From assembly GCA_965228625.1 (NCBI GenBank), contig OZ245829.1, positions 186,001-250,000 of the forward strand: DNA of 64,000 nucleotides, written 5' to 3'. The DNA comes from UBA2767 sp965228625 (GTDB taxonomy: Bacteria; Pseudomonadota; Alphaproteobacteria; Rhizobiales; Methyloligellaceae). Below the pieces are notes generated by a model that was given only the letters and a program-made list of their open reading frames with translations, had not been told where the DNA came from and searched no databases. This document shows, one piece after another, positions 8,215-16,994 of this stretch. Each line of letters begins with the position of its first letter. Position 1 is the first letter of the stretch. Position numbers and translations under genes: made by a program.

Positions 8215-8232
8215 GTGTTGCGAACATGCCTT

Positions 8233-8263
8233 GGCCAGCCACCCCCCGGGCTGGCCATTTTTC
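8233..8263 (+). terminator. Intrinsic terminator 2, in tandem
   Basis: GGCCAGCC (8233-8240) and GGCTGGCC (8249-8256) form a perfect 8-base stem with loop ACCCCCCG, then ATTTTTC. It lies 19 bases after terminator 1 and before the arsenite-oxidation regulators. The rest of the gap to the aioX start (8264-8443) holds no clear gene. Confidence 0.75.
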
Positions 8264-8443
8264 TTGGGCCCACCGGTCCTCCGCGACCTGCCTCTGCCGT
8301 GCCGACCGCGGCCCTTCCCCATTTCCGCGATTGTCCCTATGATCTTCTGACCAGCAGCAATCAAGAACCGGACGATTGAATCCGGCACATTCGCGACAGG
8401 GAGGCGTGCATCGCCCGCGAGCCGGGCGTGCAACGGCGGTTTG

Positions 8444-9319
8444 GTGGCGTTTCGGTACGTTTCGCGTCGGTGGCTTTTGAGTGCGGTGGGCTCCGCGGCC
8501 GCGGCGCCTTTTCTGCCTTCTCCCCGCATATTGGCGGCGGAGAAGGAGATCCTCTTCGGCCTGACTCCAGTGTTTCTCACCAACGATCTGGAATTGCTGA
8601 CGCGGTTGAAAGGCTATTTCTCCCGTGTGACCGGGCGCGAGGTACGCCTCGTGCAGCGGCGCACCTATCAGGAAATCACGACGCTTCTGCTGAGCGGCCA
8701 GATCGATGCCGCCTGGATCTGCGGCTACCCGTTTATCCGCTATCGCAACCGGCTCGATCTGCTCGCGGTGCCGTCCTGGCGTGGGCGGCCATTGTACCAG
8801 TCCTACCTGATCGTTTCGCCCGACCGGAGCGTGAAGACGGTCGAAGACCTGCGTGGTGACATTCACGCCTTCTCCGACCCGGACAGCAATTCAGGCTACC
8901 TGGTGACAACCGCCTTGATCGCCGAGCGCGGCGAGCGGCCCTCGGAGTTCTTCAACCGCACCTTTTACACTTACGGTCACCGCAATGTGGTGCGCGCCGT
9001 TTCGGCGGGGCTCGCACAGAGCGGCAGTGTGGACGGGTATGTCTGGGAGGTGATGAAGGAGACCGAGCCGGAGCTCACCGCGCGCACCCGCATCCTGCGC
9101 AAATCCGAATGGCTGGGGTTTCCCCCGGTGGCCGCCTCCGCGGAACCGCGCGACGCCGATGCCGTGCGCCGGATCACCGCGGCGCTAGAGCAGATGGATC
9201 AGGACAAGGAGGGACAGGCGATCCTGAAGATGTTGCGGCTCGACCGGTTCGAAAAGCGCGGACCCGACATTTTTGATCTCATTGGCGAAAAGGTCTCTCA
9301 GGTGCAGAGGCTCGGATGA
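8444..9319 (+). CDS. aioX: Periplasmic arsenite-binding sensor protein AioX
   Basis: A 291-residue PhnD-like periplasmic binding protein. From GTG 8444 (a TTG three bases earlier is also possible; no strong Shine-Dalgarno for either), the leader carries a twin-arginine motif SRRWLL at residues 7-12 and a hydrophobic stretch to about 30, so Tat export is likely. The mature protein has one cysteine, C93 in AAWICGYPF. In studied AioX proteins a single cysteine is needed to sense As(III), so this residue probably does the same. The stop overlaps the aioS start (ATGA). AioX presents As(III) to AioS. Confidence 0.85.
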   Translation: MAFRYVSRRWLLSAVGSAAAAPFLPSPRILAAEKEILFGLTPVFLTNDLELLTRLKGYFSRVTGREVRLVQRRTYQEITTLLLSGQIDAAWICGYPFIRYRNRLDLLAVPSWRGRPLYQSYLIVSPDRSVKTVEDLRGDIHAFSDPDSNSGYLVTTALIAERGERPSEFFNRTFYTYGHRNVVRAVSAGLAQSGSVDGYVWEVMKETEPELTARTRILRKSEWLGFPPVAASAEPRDADAVRRITAALEQMDQDKEGQAILKMLRLDRFEKRGPDIFDLIGEKVSQVQRLG

Positions 9320-10785
9320 ACCGGTTTCGCGCCCACTCCATGCCCCGCCCGATGTCCTGGCCGATCAGCCTGAAGGCGCCGTTGCTCGTGGCGATCCTGA
9401 TGCTGGCAGTGAGCGCGCTTGTGTCGGAGCGCGTCCTGAACCGGCTGGCGCACATCCAGAACGAAAACCTCGCCGGGTTGACGGCCACATATCTGGATGG
9501 TCTGTCCTCCTCGCTTGTTCCACATGTCCTGCGTGAGGATGTCTGGGAGGTATTCGATATCCTGGAGCGCTCCAGGGATCACAAGGGCGGCCTGAAGCCC
9601 TTGCGTACGGTCGTCGCCAACATGAATGACGAGGTGATCGCTGCGTCCGATCCGAACTCCCTACCGGTTGAGACGTCTCTTCCGAATGCCTTCAAGGCCA
9701 ACTTTCCCAGCCAACAGGAACTGACGCTGGCGCCGGAGACCAATCGCGCCTTCTCCTGGCGGCGCATAAACCATCAGGGACGCGACATCGGAACCATCTT
9801 CGCCGAGATCGACATCTCACCGCTTATGGTGGAACGCACACAGGTGCTGCGCACGCTGATCATCACCAACACGCTGTTGGCGCTTGGTCTGGCGGCAATC
9901 GGGTACTTCTCGGTCCGCCGGTTGTTGCGCCCGGTCAGCGTTCTGGCGCGTCACCTCGATCATGTGCGCCGTGGCGCCGCGGAGCCCATTCCGGAACGGC
10001 AGATCAGGAATGCGGGAACCGAGTTCGGCCGCCTCTTCCGCCGCTACAACGCCATGGTCAAGGCCGTGAAGGAGCGGCAGGCCCTGTCCGCGCGCTTGGC
10101 GAACGAAGAGAAGCTCGCGAGCCTGGGGCGGCTGGCCTCCGGCATGGCGCACGAGATCAACAATCCGCTGGGTGGGATGTTGAATGCCGTCGATGCCGTA
10201 AAACGCCACGGGCAGAGCGCCACGGTACGCGAGACGTCGGTACGGCTGATCGAACAGGGTCTGCGCGGCATTCGCGATGTGGTGCGCGCGGCGCTGTTTT
10301 CGTATCGCGGCGAAGCCGAAACGCGTCCGGTCAGCAAGGAGATGATTGACGACTTGAGGTTTCTCATTCGCCCGGAACTCAAGCGGAAGAACCTGAAGGC
10401 TGATTGGGACAACACGTTGAAGGGCGAGGTTGCGGTTTCGGCGCATCCGGTGCGGCAGGCGGTCTTGAACATGTTGCTGAACGCATGCGCGGTCGCGCCG
10501 GAAGGGTCCACGATTCGCGTGTGCGCGAAAGCCGAGGACCATGTGCTGACGGTTTCCGTGTCGGATGAGGGCCCGGGCCTTCCGGAGCGTTTCAAGACCT
10601 ATCTGGAGTCGGAACAGGCGGGTTCCGCCCCGATAAAGGACAATGCCGGTCTGGGGATCTGGATGATCCGCCGCCTGGCCGATGAAGTCGGTGGTGTGAT
10701 CAAAGTCGAAAAGCCATCCGGCGGCGGAACGCGGATAACGCTGGACGTGCCCCTGGCGCGTGAGGAGATGCAACATGCAGCTTGA
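9316..10785 (+). CDS. aioS: Arsenite-responsive sensor histidine kinase AioS
   Basis: A 489-residue membrane sensor kinase. Membrane helices lie near residues 17-36 and 175-195 and bracket a periplasmic domain of about 135 residues that should contact AioX. HAMP follows (about 197-250). The phosphoacceptor is H279 in GMAHEINNPLGG. The ATPase domain shows the N box (NMLLNACAVAPEG), G1 (DEGPGLP) and G2 (GLGIWMIRRL). It overlaps aioX by four bases and aioR by eleven. Order and sequence match the aioXSR sets upstream of arsenite oxidase genes. Confidence 0.88.
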   Translation: MNRFRAHSMPRPMSWPISLKAPLLVAILMLAVSALVSERVLNRLAHIQNENLAGLTATYLDGLSSSLVPHVLREDVWEVFDILERSRDHKGGLKPLRTVVANMNDEVIAASDPNSLPVETSLPNAFKANFPSQQELTLAPETNRAFSWRRINHQGRDIGTIFAEIDISPLMVERTQVLRTLIITNTLLALGLAAIGYFSVRRLLRPVSVLARHLDHVRRGAAEPIPERQIRNAGTEFGRLFRRYNAMVKAVKERQALSARLANEEKLASLGRLASGMAHEINNPLGGMLNAVDAVKRHGQSATVRETSVRLIEQGLRGIRDVVRAALFSYRGEAETRPVSKEMIDDLRFLIRPELKRKNLKADWDNTLKGEVAVSAHPVRQAVLNMLLNACAVAPEGSTIRVCAKAEDHVLTVSVSDEGPGLPERFKTYLESEQAGSAPIKDNAGLGIWMIRRLADEVGGVIKVEKPSGGGTRITLDVPLAREEMQHAA

Positions 10786-12088
10786 GGGCCGGACCATCAC
10801 GATCGTCGAAGACGACCCCATCATGGGGGAATCCCTGGTCCAGAGCCTGACGCTCGAAGGCTGTTCGGTGCATTGGTGCGAGACCGGCGCGGAGGCCGTC
10901 TCCTGGCTGTCGAAACGCAAAACCGACCTTGTCGTTTGCGATATCCGGCTGCCCGACGCAAACGGCGGCGAGATCTTCTCCAGATTGTCGGCCGAGGGCG
11001 AGGCGCCGCCTTTCATGTTCGTGACCGCCTATGGCGAGATCGATCAGGCCGTCGATCTCATCCGTGCCGGGGCGTGTGACTACGTCACGAAGCCATTCGA
11101 GATGGGCACGTTCCTGGAGAAAGTTCGCAATGTGGTGGAGCGGCAACCGCTGTTCGGCAAGCCGCCCATTCTCGGCGTCTCGGAACAGATGGGTAAGGTC
11201 GAGACGCTCCTGGCCCGGCTGGCGGACATTGACAGCACCGTGTCGATCACCGGCGAGACCGGAAGCGGTAAGGACGTCTGCGCCCGCCTGCTGCATCGGT
11301 TGTCCGGGCGGGCGCATGAACCGTTCATGGCCGTCAACTGCGCCGCGATCCCGGAGGACCTTCTCGAGAGCGAGATCTTCGGACACGAAACCGGCGCCTT
11401 TACGGGCGCCGGCCGCCGCCACCTTGGATACGCGGAGCGTGCTAAGGGCGGTATTCTGTTTCTGGATGAAATCGGCGCCATGCCGCTCGCCTTGCAGGCC
11501 AAACTGCTGCGGCTGATCGAGTCCTCATCCTTCTACCGCCTCGGCGGCGAGACCGAAGTGGAGTTCCGCGCCCGTCTGGTGGCCGCGACAAACGCTGACC
11601 TCGCGGCGCGCGTCAAGGACGGTTCGTTTCGCGAAGACCTCTATTACCGGATCAATGTGGTCGAGGTGCCCGTGCCGGCTCTGCGCATGCGTCCCGCCGA
11701 CATTCCCTGGCTCATGGATCTGTTCTTCCTCGAATTCGCTGGGGCGCGGCCGAATGCGTTGCGGGGCGTCAGCTCGCTCGCGGAGCACGCGGCTGCGGAC
11801 CATGACTGGCCTGGAAATGTCCGTGAACTCAGGAACCGCATGGAGCGCGCCGTGGCGCTGGCACATGGCGACTGGATCATGCCTGCCGACCTGTTCCCCG
11901 AGCGGCACACGGCGGATGTGGCCGCGCCTGACGGCCTGACGCTGGCCGATGCCCGCGAAAATGCCGAAAGGCGCCGGATCGAGGCCGCTCTGCGCGAGCA
12001 TGACGGACGGATTCTCGACGCAGCCAAGGCGCTTGGCGTCTCCCGGACCACCTTGTGGGAGAAGATGCGCAAACTCGGATTGTCGTGA
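10775..12088 (+). CDS. aioR: Sigma-54-dependent response regulator AioR
   Basis: A 437-residue NtrC-type activator. The start at ATG 10775 is chosen over an earlier GTG because GAGGAG lies seven bases upstream. The receiver domain (1-120) has the acidic pair in VEDDP and phosphorylatable D56 in VCDIRLPD. The AAA+ domain has Walker A GETGSGKD, the sigma-54 contact loop GAFTGA and Walker B GGILFLDE. A Fis-type helix-turn-helix (AAKALGVSRTTLWEKMRKLG) closes the protein. Phosphorylated AioR should bind the palindromes at 12098-12149 and open the -24/-12 promoter of aioBA. Confidence 0.9.
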   Translation: MQLEGRTITIVEDDPIMGESLVQSLTLEGCSVHWCETGAEAVSWLSKRKTDLVVCDIRLPDANGGEIFSRLSAEGEAPPFMFVTAYGEIDQAVDLIRAGACDYVTKPFEMGTFLEKVRNVVERQPLFGKPPILGVSEQMGKVETLLARLADIDSTVSITGETGSGKDVCARLLHRLSGRAHEPFMAVNCAAIPEDLLESEIFGHETGAFTGAGRRHLGYAERAKGGILFLDEIGAMPLALQAKLLRLIESSSFYRLGGETEVEFRARLVAATNADLAARVKDGSFREDLYYRINVVEVPVPALRMRPADIPWLMDLFFLEFAGARPNALRGVSSLAEHAAADHDWPGNVRELRNRMERAVALAHGDWIMPADLFPERHTADVAAPDGLTLADARENAERRRIEAALREHDGRILDAAKALGVSRTTLWEKMRKLGLS

Positions 12089-12097
12089 AGTCCTGAC

Positions 12098-12149
12098 GTG
12101 TTCGCAATTCCGAACGCCCTGCCATTGCCGTGTTCGGAAATCCGAACAC
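12098..12149 (+). promoter_or_regulatory. Two AioR upstream activating sites
   Basis: GTGTTCGGA-AA-TCCGAACAC at 12130-12149 is a perfect 9-base inverted repeat. A related site, GTGTTCGCA-AT-TCCGAACGC, lies at 12098-12117 (core GTTCG-N6-CGAAC). Centres are 32 bases apart, three helical turns, suiting cooperative binding by an NtrC-type activator. They sit about 65-100 bases upstream of the -24 element. Confidence 0.75.
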
Positions 12150-12211
12150 ATGATCGCAGGTGAAACCACCTAAACCTCTGAGTTTTCTGCATTTCCTCTT
12201 TGGTTAACGGC

Positions 12212-12227
12212 TGGCACGCCGTTTGCT
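12212..12227 (+). promoter_or_regulatory. Sigma-54 (-24/-12) promoter of aioBA
   Basis: TGGCACGCCGTTTGCT matches the sigma-54 consensus TGGCAC-N5-TTGC[A/T]: the GG at 12213-12214 and the GC at 12225-12226 are separated by exactly ten bases. Transcription should start near 12238, leaving a leader of roughly 34 bases before aioB. Confidence 0.85.
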
Positions 12228-12271
12228 CCCATCCCCGCATCGCAGACAACAATCGTAAGGGGAGGAAGACC

Positions 12272-12790
12272 ATGAAGGGTTGCAACAGGCTGGTCGATGT
12301 CGGCCGCCGCCAGTTCCTGACCGGAACCGGTGCCGCCGCGGCAGGCGCGGCGGCGGCGACTGTGATGCCGCGCGAGGCGCACGCTGCCGCCAAGGCGCGT
12401 GTCGACTATCCGTCGAACAAGCTCGCCAACGTCAAGGATCTGAAAGTCAACGACCCCGTCGACATCACCTATCCCGATGCCGACTCGCCGGGTGTCCTGA
12501 TCAAGCTCGGCACGAAGGTTCCCGGCGGTTCGGGACCGGACGGAGATATCGTCGCCTATTCGACGATGTGTCCGCACAAGGGATATCCGCTGACCTACAA
12601 TGCCGGCGACAAGACCCTCAATTGCCCGGGGCACTACTCCCGCTTCGACTGCGAAAAGGAAGGCCAGCAGATTTTCGGCATGGCCAACCAGAGCCTGCCG
12701 CAGTTTGCCCTGCGGGTCGACGACAAGGGCGACATCTATGCCGAAGGCGTGGACGAGCTGATCTACGGCCGCACGTCGAACGTGCTCTAG
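12272..12790 (+). CDS. aioB: Arsenite oxidase small (Rieske) subunit AioB
   Basis: A 172-residue precursor. ATG 12272 follows GGGGAGGA. The leader has the twin-arginine motif GRRQFLT (11-17) and an alanine-rich core ending AHA near residue 39, so the folded complex goes to the periplasm through Tat. The Rieske 2Fe-2S ligands are C100, H102, C118 and H121. The two extra cysteines that form a disulfide in many Rieske proteins are absent: Y105 and G120 occupy those places, as in the Rhizobium NT-26 type of AioB. It passes electrons from AioA to a cytochrome or other carrier. Confidence 0.93.
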   Translation: MKGCNRLVDVGRRQFLTGTGAAAAGAAAATVMPREAHAAAKARVDYPSNKLANVKDLKVNDPVDITYPDADSPGVLIKLGTKVPGGSGPDGDIVAYSTMCPHKGYPLTYNAGDKTLNCPGHYSRFDCEKEGQQIFGMANQSLPQFALRVDDKGDIYAEGVDELIYGRTSNVL

Positions 12791-12808
12791 GACGCGAGGG
12801 AGGAAAAC

Positions 12809-15274
12809 ATGACCTACAAACGTGGAGTTGATCAGCTTCCGATCCCGCCAAAGGACGCCAAGGTTCAGAACGTGACCTGCGACTTCTGCATCGTCGGTTG
12901 CGGTTACAAGGCGTATAGCTGGGATCTCAACAAACAGGGCGGCAAGAACGCTTCGGAAAATGCTTTCGGCGCGGACCTTTCCAAACAGCAGGGCGCTGAG
13001 TCTGCCGCCTGGTACCAGCCGTCCATGTACAACATCGTCGAGCAGGACGGCCGGCCGGTGCATCTCGTCATCAAGCCGGACAAGGAGTGTGTCGTAAACC
13101 AGGGCCTCAACTCGGTTCGTGGCGGACGCCACGCCGAGACCCGGTACTCAACGCAGACCGGAACGATGACCGACCGGCTGCTGCATCCGATGGTGTGGCG
13201 CTATTCGCAGCACATGCCGACGTCCTGGGACGACTCCCTGTCACTGGTCGCGGACGTCACGCGGCGCGTGATCGACGAGATGGGCGAAGACGGCGTCCTC
13301 GTCTCTGCCTTCGATCATGGTGGTGCGGCCGGCGGTTATGAGAACACCTGGGGCACGGGCAAGCTCTACTTCGATGCACTGAAGATCAAGAACATCCGCA
13401 TCCACAACCGCCCGGCGTACAACTCCGAGGTTCACGCGACCCGCGACATGGGGATGGGTGAGCTCAATAACTCCTATGAGGATGCCGAGCTCGCGGACAC
13501 CATCTTCTGCGTCGGCGCTAATTCGCTGGAGAACCAGACCAACTATTTCCTCGCGCACTGGGTGCCGAATATGCGCGGCACGAGCGAGGACAAGAAGACG
13601 AAGATGATCCCGGGCGAAGAACACGCACCCTGCAAGGTCATCATCGTCGATCCGCGGCGCACGGTGACCGCCAATGTGTGCGAGATCGAGGCCGGCAAGG
13701 ACAACTTCCTGCACCTCGCCATCAATCCGGGCACCGACCTTGTGCTGCTCAACGCTATCCTGACCGAGGTGGTTGCCAAGGGTTGGCACGCCAAGGATTT
13801 CATCGCCAAGAACACCAGCGGGTTCGACGAGGCGCTCGCCGCGAACAAGACCAGTGTCGAGGACGCGGCCAAGGTCACCGGCCTCAAGCCCGATGACATC
13901 CGGAAAGCTGCGGAATGGATCGCCAAGCCGAAGGCCGGTGGAAAGCTGCGCCGCACGATGTTGTGCTACGAGAAAGGCCTCATCTGGGGCAACGACAACT
14001 ATCGCACCAACGCGGCCATGGCGAACCTGTGCTTCGCGACCCACAATGTCGGTCGTCCGGGGACCGGGTGCGTCCGCCTCGGCGGCCACCAGGAAGGCTA
14101 TGTGCGTCCTTCAGAAGCACATGTGGGACGCCCCGCCGCCTATATCGACCAGTTGATCATCAATGGCGAGGGCGGCGTCCACCACACCTGGGCGACGGAT
14201 CACTTCAAGTCCACCCTGAATGCGGAAGAGTTCCGGCGCGCCTACCGCCGCCGCACCAACATGGTGAAGGAGGCGATCGATGCGCAGCCCTACGGCGACA
14301 GGGAGGCGCAACTCGACGCCATCATGAACGCCATCCGTCGCGGTGGCCTGTTCGCCGTCCATGTCGACATCCTGCCGACGCCGATGGGCGAGGCCTGTCA
14401 CGTCGTGCTTCCGGCGGCCACGTCGGGTGAGATGAACCTGACCTCGATGAACGGTGAACGGCGGTTGCGCCTGACCGAGAAATACATGGACGCGCCCGGC
14501 GACTCCCTGCCCGACTGTCTGATCGCGGCGCGGCTTGCCAACGCGCTCGAAGCCTCGTTCAGGAAAGCGGGCAACGAGGAAATGGCCAAGAAGTTCGCCG
14601 GCAAGTTCGACTGGAAGACCGAGGAAGACGCCTTCATGGACGGGTACCACAAGAACGCGGGTGGCGGCGAACATGTCACCTACGACCGTCTTCGGGCGAT
14701 GGGCACCAACGGCGTCCAGGAACCGTGCACCGGTTTCAAGGACGGCAAGCTCATCGGCACCAAGCGTCTCTACACGGACGGCAAGTTCGGAACCAAGGAC
14801 GGCAAGGCCCATTTCAAGGCCACCAAATGGCGCGGGATCCAGGCCAAGGGCCGCGAGGCGCAACGGGACAAGTATCCGTTCCTGATCAACAATGGCCGGA
14901 AAAACATGATCTGGCAGAACGCATTCTATGACGTTCGCACACCGTTCGTGCGCGAGCGCTTCCCGGCGCCGCCGATCGAAATGAACCCGGACGACATGAA
15001 GGAGCTGGGCCTGGAGGCAGGCGACCTGGTGGAGATCTACAATGATGTGGGCTCGACCCAGGCGATGGTCTACCCGATCGCCACCGCCAAGCCGAAACAG
15101 TGCTTCATGCTGTTCTGCTCACCGCTCGGTCAGGTCGGGAACGTCATCTCCGAGCACACGAACGAGCTGATCATTCCCAACTACAAGAATGTGTGGGCGA
15201 ACATCCGCCGCATCGGCCGTGCGCCAAAAGTGGATGAAATCAGCTTCAAGGCTCTGGAATACCCAAGCGGTTAG
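12809..15274 (+). CDS. aioA: Arsenite oxidase large molybdopterin subunit AioA
   Basis: An 821-residue molybdenum bis-MGD oxidoreductase of the arsenite oxidase family, close to the usual length of about 825. The 3Fe-4S cluster ligands are the CDFCIVGC motif (C24, C27, C31), which together with GYKAYSW is diagnostic for AioA. There is no leader: it is carried out by AioB's Tat signal. It oxidises As(III) to As(V) in the periplasm and passes two electrons to AioB. It starts 18 bases after aioB with GGGAGG upstream, and a strong hairpin follows. No cytochrome c or molybdenum-cofactor gene follows, so those must be elsewhere. Confidence 0.95.
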   Translation: MTYKRGVDQLPIPPKDAKVQNVTCDFCIVGCGYKAYSWDLNKQGGKNASENAFGADLSKQQGAESAAWYQPSMYNIVEQDGRPVHLVIKPDKECVVNQGLNSVRGGRHAETRYSTQTGTMTDRLLHPMVWRYSQHMPTSWDDSLSLVADVTRRVIDEMGEDGVLVSAFDHGGAAGGYENTWGTGKLYFDALKIKNIRIHNRPAYNSEVHATRDMGMGELNNSYEDAELADTIFCVGANSLENQTNYFLAHWVPNMRGTSEDKKTKMIPGEEHAPCKVIIVDPRRTVTANVCEIEAGKDNFLHLAINPGTDLVLLNAILTEVVAKGWHAKDFIAKNTSGFDEALAANKTSVEDAAKVTGLKPDDIRKAAEWIAKPKAGGKLRRTMLCYEKGLIWGNDNYRTNAAMANLCFATHNVGRPGTGCVRLGGHQEGYVRPSEAHVGRPAAYIDQLIINGEGGVHHTWATDHFKSTLNAEEFRRAYRRRTNMVKEAIDAQPYGDREAQLDAIMNAIRRGGLFAVHVDILPTPMGEACHVVLPAATSGEMNLTSMNGERRLRLTEKYMDAPGDSLPDCLIAARLANALEASFRKAGNEEMAKKFAGKFDWKTEEDAFMDGYHKNAGGGEHVTYDRLRAMGTNGVQEPCTGFKDGKLIGTKRLYTDGKFGTKDGKAHFKATKWRGIQAKGREAQRDKYPFLINNGRKNMIWQNAFYDVRTPFVRERFPAPPIEMNPDDMKELGLEAGDLVEIYNDVGSTQAMVYPIATAKPKQCFMLFCSPLGQVGNVISEHTNELIIPNYKNVWANIRRIGRAPKVDEISFKALEYPSG

Positions 15275-15308
15275 GCGGCCAGTTCGGCTTGCGCGCCGCT
15301 GCGTCACA

Positions 15309-15334
15309 CCCCGGGCGTTTTCAGACGCCCGGGG
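15309..15334. terminator. Strong hairpin between convergent aioA and aqpS
   Basis: CCCCGGGCGT (15309-15318) and ACGCCCGGGG (15325-15334) form a perfect 10-base stem with a 6-base loop. No T-run follows on either strand, so it is a terminator-like or message-stabilising hairpin rather than a canonical terminator. Confidence 0.55.
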
Positions 15335-15385
15335 CCGCTCGTGTGAACCTTCATATGTCCTGAAGCACTCAGACGGGTGCCCGGA

Positions 15386-16087
15386 TCACTCGCCGGGATT
15401 GGGTGCCGAGACCGGCTCCTCCTTGCCTTGCGGTTCGAGAAGCCAGGACAGGAGGACGACCGCGGCGGCAGCCCCGGCGATCTGCGCCAGGATGAAGGGC
15501 GGAACGTCGATCGGCCGGATGCCCGAAAAGGTGTCGGTCAGGGCACGTGCGATCGTCACCGCCGGATTGGCGAATGACGTCGACGCCGTGAACCAGTAAG
15601 CCGCCGTGATGTAGAGGCCGACGACCCACGCGACACTCTTCGGGTGAAACCGGACACTGGCGAGGATGGCCGCCATGAGGCCGAACGCGGCGACGAATTC
15701 GGCGAACCATTGCGCGGGCCCGGTGCGCTCGATGACGGCAATCTGAACCACGGGCAGTGAAAACATGAGATGGGCGGAAAAGGTGCCAAGCACGCCGCCA
15801 ACGATCTGCGCCGCAATATAGGGACCTGTCTCCTTCAGCGGGAGTGTTCGGTTGATGGCGAAGCCGATGGACACAGCGGGGTTGAAATGGGCCCCGGAAA
15901 TCGTGCCGAACATAGTGATGATGACAACGAGGATGGCGCCCGTCGGCAACGTGTTCGCAAGGAGCGCGAGCGCCTCATCGTCCGTCAACCGGTCGGCCAT
16001 GATGCCCGAGCCGACGACGGTGCAGACCAGAATGCCGGTCCCGAGCGCTTCGGCTGTCAGGCGGCGCGCAAGATCGTAACGCGCCAC
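15386..16087 (-). CDS. aqpS: Aquaglyceroporin AqpS-type arsenite channel
   Basis: A 233-residue major intrinsic protein with six membrane helices and both channel motifs, HFNPAVS and FANPAVT. The GTG at 16085-16087, one base after the arsC stop, is a better start than a longer frame that would overlap arsC by 86 bases. In Sinorhizobium meliloti the aquaglyceroporin AqpS in an ars operon releases As(III) made by ArsC down its gradient; gene order here (arsR-arsC-aqpS) supports the same role. No ArsB or Acr3 pump is present in the window. The symbol is by analogy. Confidence 0.8.
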   Translation of the reverse strand: MARYDLARRLTAEALGTGILVCTVVGSGIMADRLTDDEALALLANTLPTGAILVVIITMFGTISGAHFNPAVSIGFAINRTLPLKETGPYIAAQIVGGVLGTFSAHLMFSLPVVQIAVIERTGPAQWFAEFVAAFGLMAAILASVRFHPKSVAWVVGLYITAAYWFTASTSFANPAVTIARALTDTFSGIRPIDVPPFILAQIAGAAAAVVLLSWLLEPQGKEEPVSAPNPGE

Positions 16088-16088
16088 G

Positions 16089-16610
16089 TCAGGATGCCTC
16101 GCGGGCGGCCGCGTCCGTGCCACGACCGATCTTTTCCAGTTCCTTCTGCAGAGCGAGCCTGTCCAGCCGGTCAAGAGGCAGATTTACGAAGATCGATATC
16201 CTGTTGTTCAGCATCCGGAAGGCCTCGGAGAAAGCAAACCGCCGTTCCGCCTCGCTGCCCTCCGCGGCGGCGGGGTCCGGCACGCCCCAATGCGCCGTCA
16301 GGGGCTGGCCCGGCCAGACGGGGCAAACCTCGTTGGCAGCGTTGCCACAGACCGTGAAGACGAAATCCATTTCCGGGGCGCCGTCTTCGGCGAACTCCGC
16401 CCAGTCCTTGGAGCGGAAATTGTCCGTCTTGAAGTTCAGGTTCTTGAGAAAGTCGAGGGCGTAAGGATGCACTTCGCCTTTGGGCTGGGAACCGGCGGAA
16501 TAGGAATTGAAGGTACCCATGCCCTGCCGGCCCAGAATGGCCTCGGCAAAAATCGAGCGGGCGGAATTCCCGGTGCAAAGAAACAGAACATTCTTTTTGC
16601 GCTTGGCCAT
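16089..16610 (-). CDS. arsC: Arsenate reductase ArsC, low-molecular-weight phosphatase type
   Basis: A 173-residue enzyme of the LMW protein tyrosine phosphatase fold. The P-loop FLCTGNSARS holds the nucleophilic cysteine, and the general-acid aspartate lies in VPDPAA. The family reduces As(V) to As(III), with thioredoxin or glutaredoxin as electron donor. ATG 16610 follows the arsR stop by four bases with AAGG overlapping it, so the longer frame was rejected. The product As(III) would leave through AqpS or be oxidised in the periplasm by AioBA. Confidence 0.9.
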   Translation of the reverse strand: MAKRKKNVLFLCTGNSARSIFAEAILGRQGMGTFNSYSAGSQPKGEVHPYALDFLKNLNFKTDNFRSKDWAEFAEDGAPEMDFVFTVCGNAANEVCPVWPGQPLTAHWGVPDPAAAEGSEAERRFAFSEAFRMLNNRISIFVNLPLDRLDRLALQKELEKIGRGTDAAAREAS

Positions 16611-16614
16611 CACC

Positions 16615-16959
16615 TTAGACCTCCCCTGTTGAATGACACGAGACAAGCTCAATCAGAGGCTCACAGATTTCCGGGGCGCTCTGACAACAGTCCTGCATGA
16701 GAAAAAGCAGCAACGCGCGGATCTGCTCGAAATTCGCCGCATATGCGATCGAACGGCCTTTCCGGCTTGAAGACACCAGGCCGCTGCGCTGGAGGACCGC
16801 CAGGTGCGCCGACATCGTGTTCTGCACCACGCCGAGCCGATTGCCGATCTCTCCGGCGGGAAGGCTATCCGGTGCCATCTTGATCAGAAGACGAAACGTC
16901 TCAAGCCGGGTTTCCTGTGCAAGAGCGGAGAGCATATCGAGAGCGCGTTTTTTATCCAT
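16615..16959 (-). CDS. arsR: Arsenic-responsive repressor ArsR
   Basis: A 114-residue winged-helix repressor. The DNA-binding helix is in VVQNTMSAHLAVLQRSG. The classic CVC site of plasmid-type ArsR is absent; instead a C-terminal set C91, C92, C99 (DCCQSAPEIC) and C108 is present, like the three-cysteine As(III) site of Acidithiobacillus ferrooxidans ArsR (C95, C96, C102). It heads the arsR-arsC-aqpS operon. ATG 16959 has no Shine-Dalgarno and sits where transcription is predicted to begin, so translation is probably leaderless. Confidence 0.9.
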   Translation of the reverse strand: MDKKRALDMLSALAQETRLETFRLLIKMAPDSLPAGEIGNRLGVVQNTMSAHLAVLQRSGLVSSSRKGRSIAYAANFEQIRALLLFLMQDCCQSAPEICEPLIELVSCHSTGEV

Positions 16960-16994
16960 ATATCGAGAATAACGGATATTTTAAACTGGCTCAA
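16960..16994 (-). promoter_or_regulatory. arsR promoter with overlapping operator
   Basis: On the minus strand TTGAGC (16989-16994), a 17-base spacer and TATTCT (16966-16971) make a good promoter. The predicted start of transcription falls at or next to the arsR ATG. ATATC/GATAT arms (16960-16964 and 16975-16979) form an inverted repeat across the -10, a likely ArsR operator. The -35 lies inside the 3' end of the neighbouring TetR gene. Confidence 0.55.
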
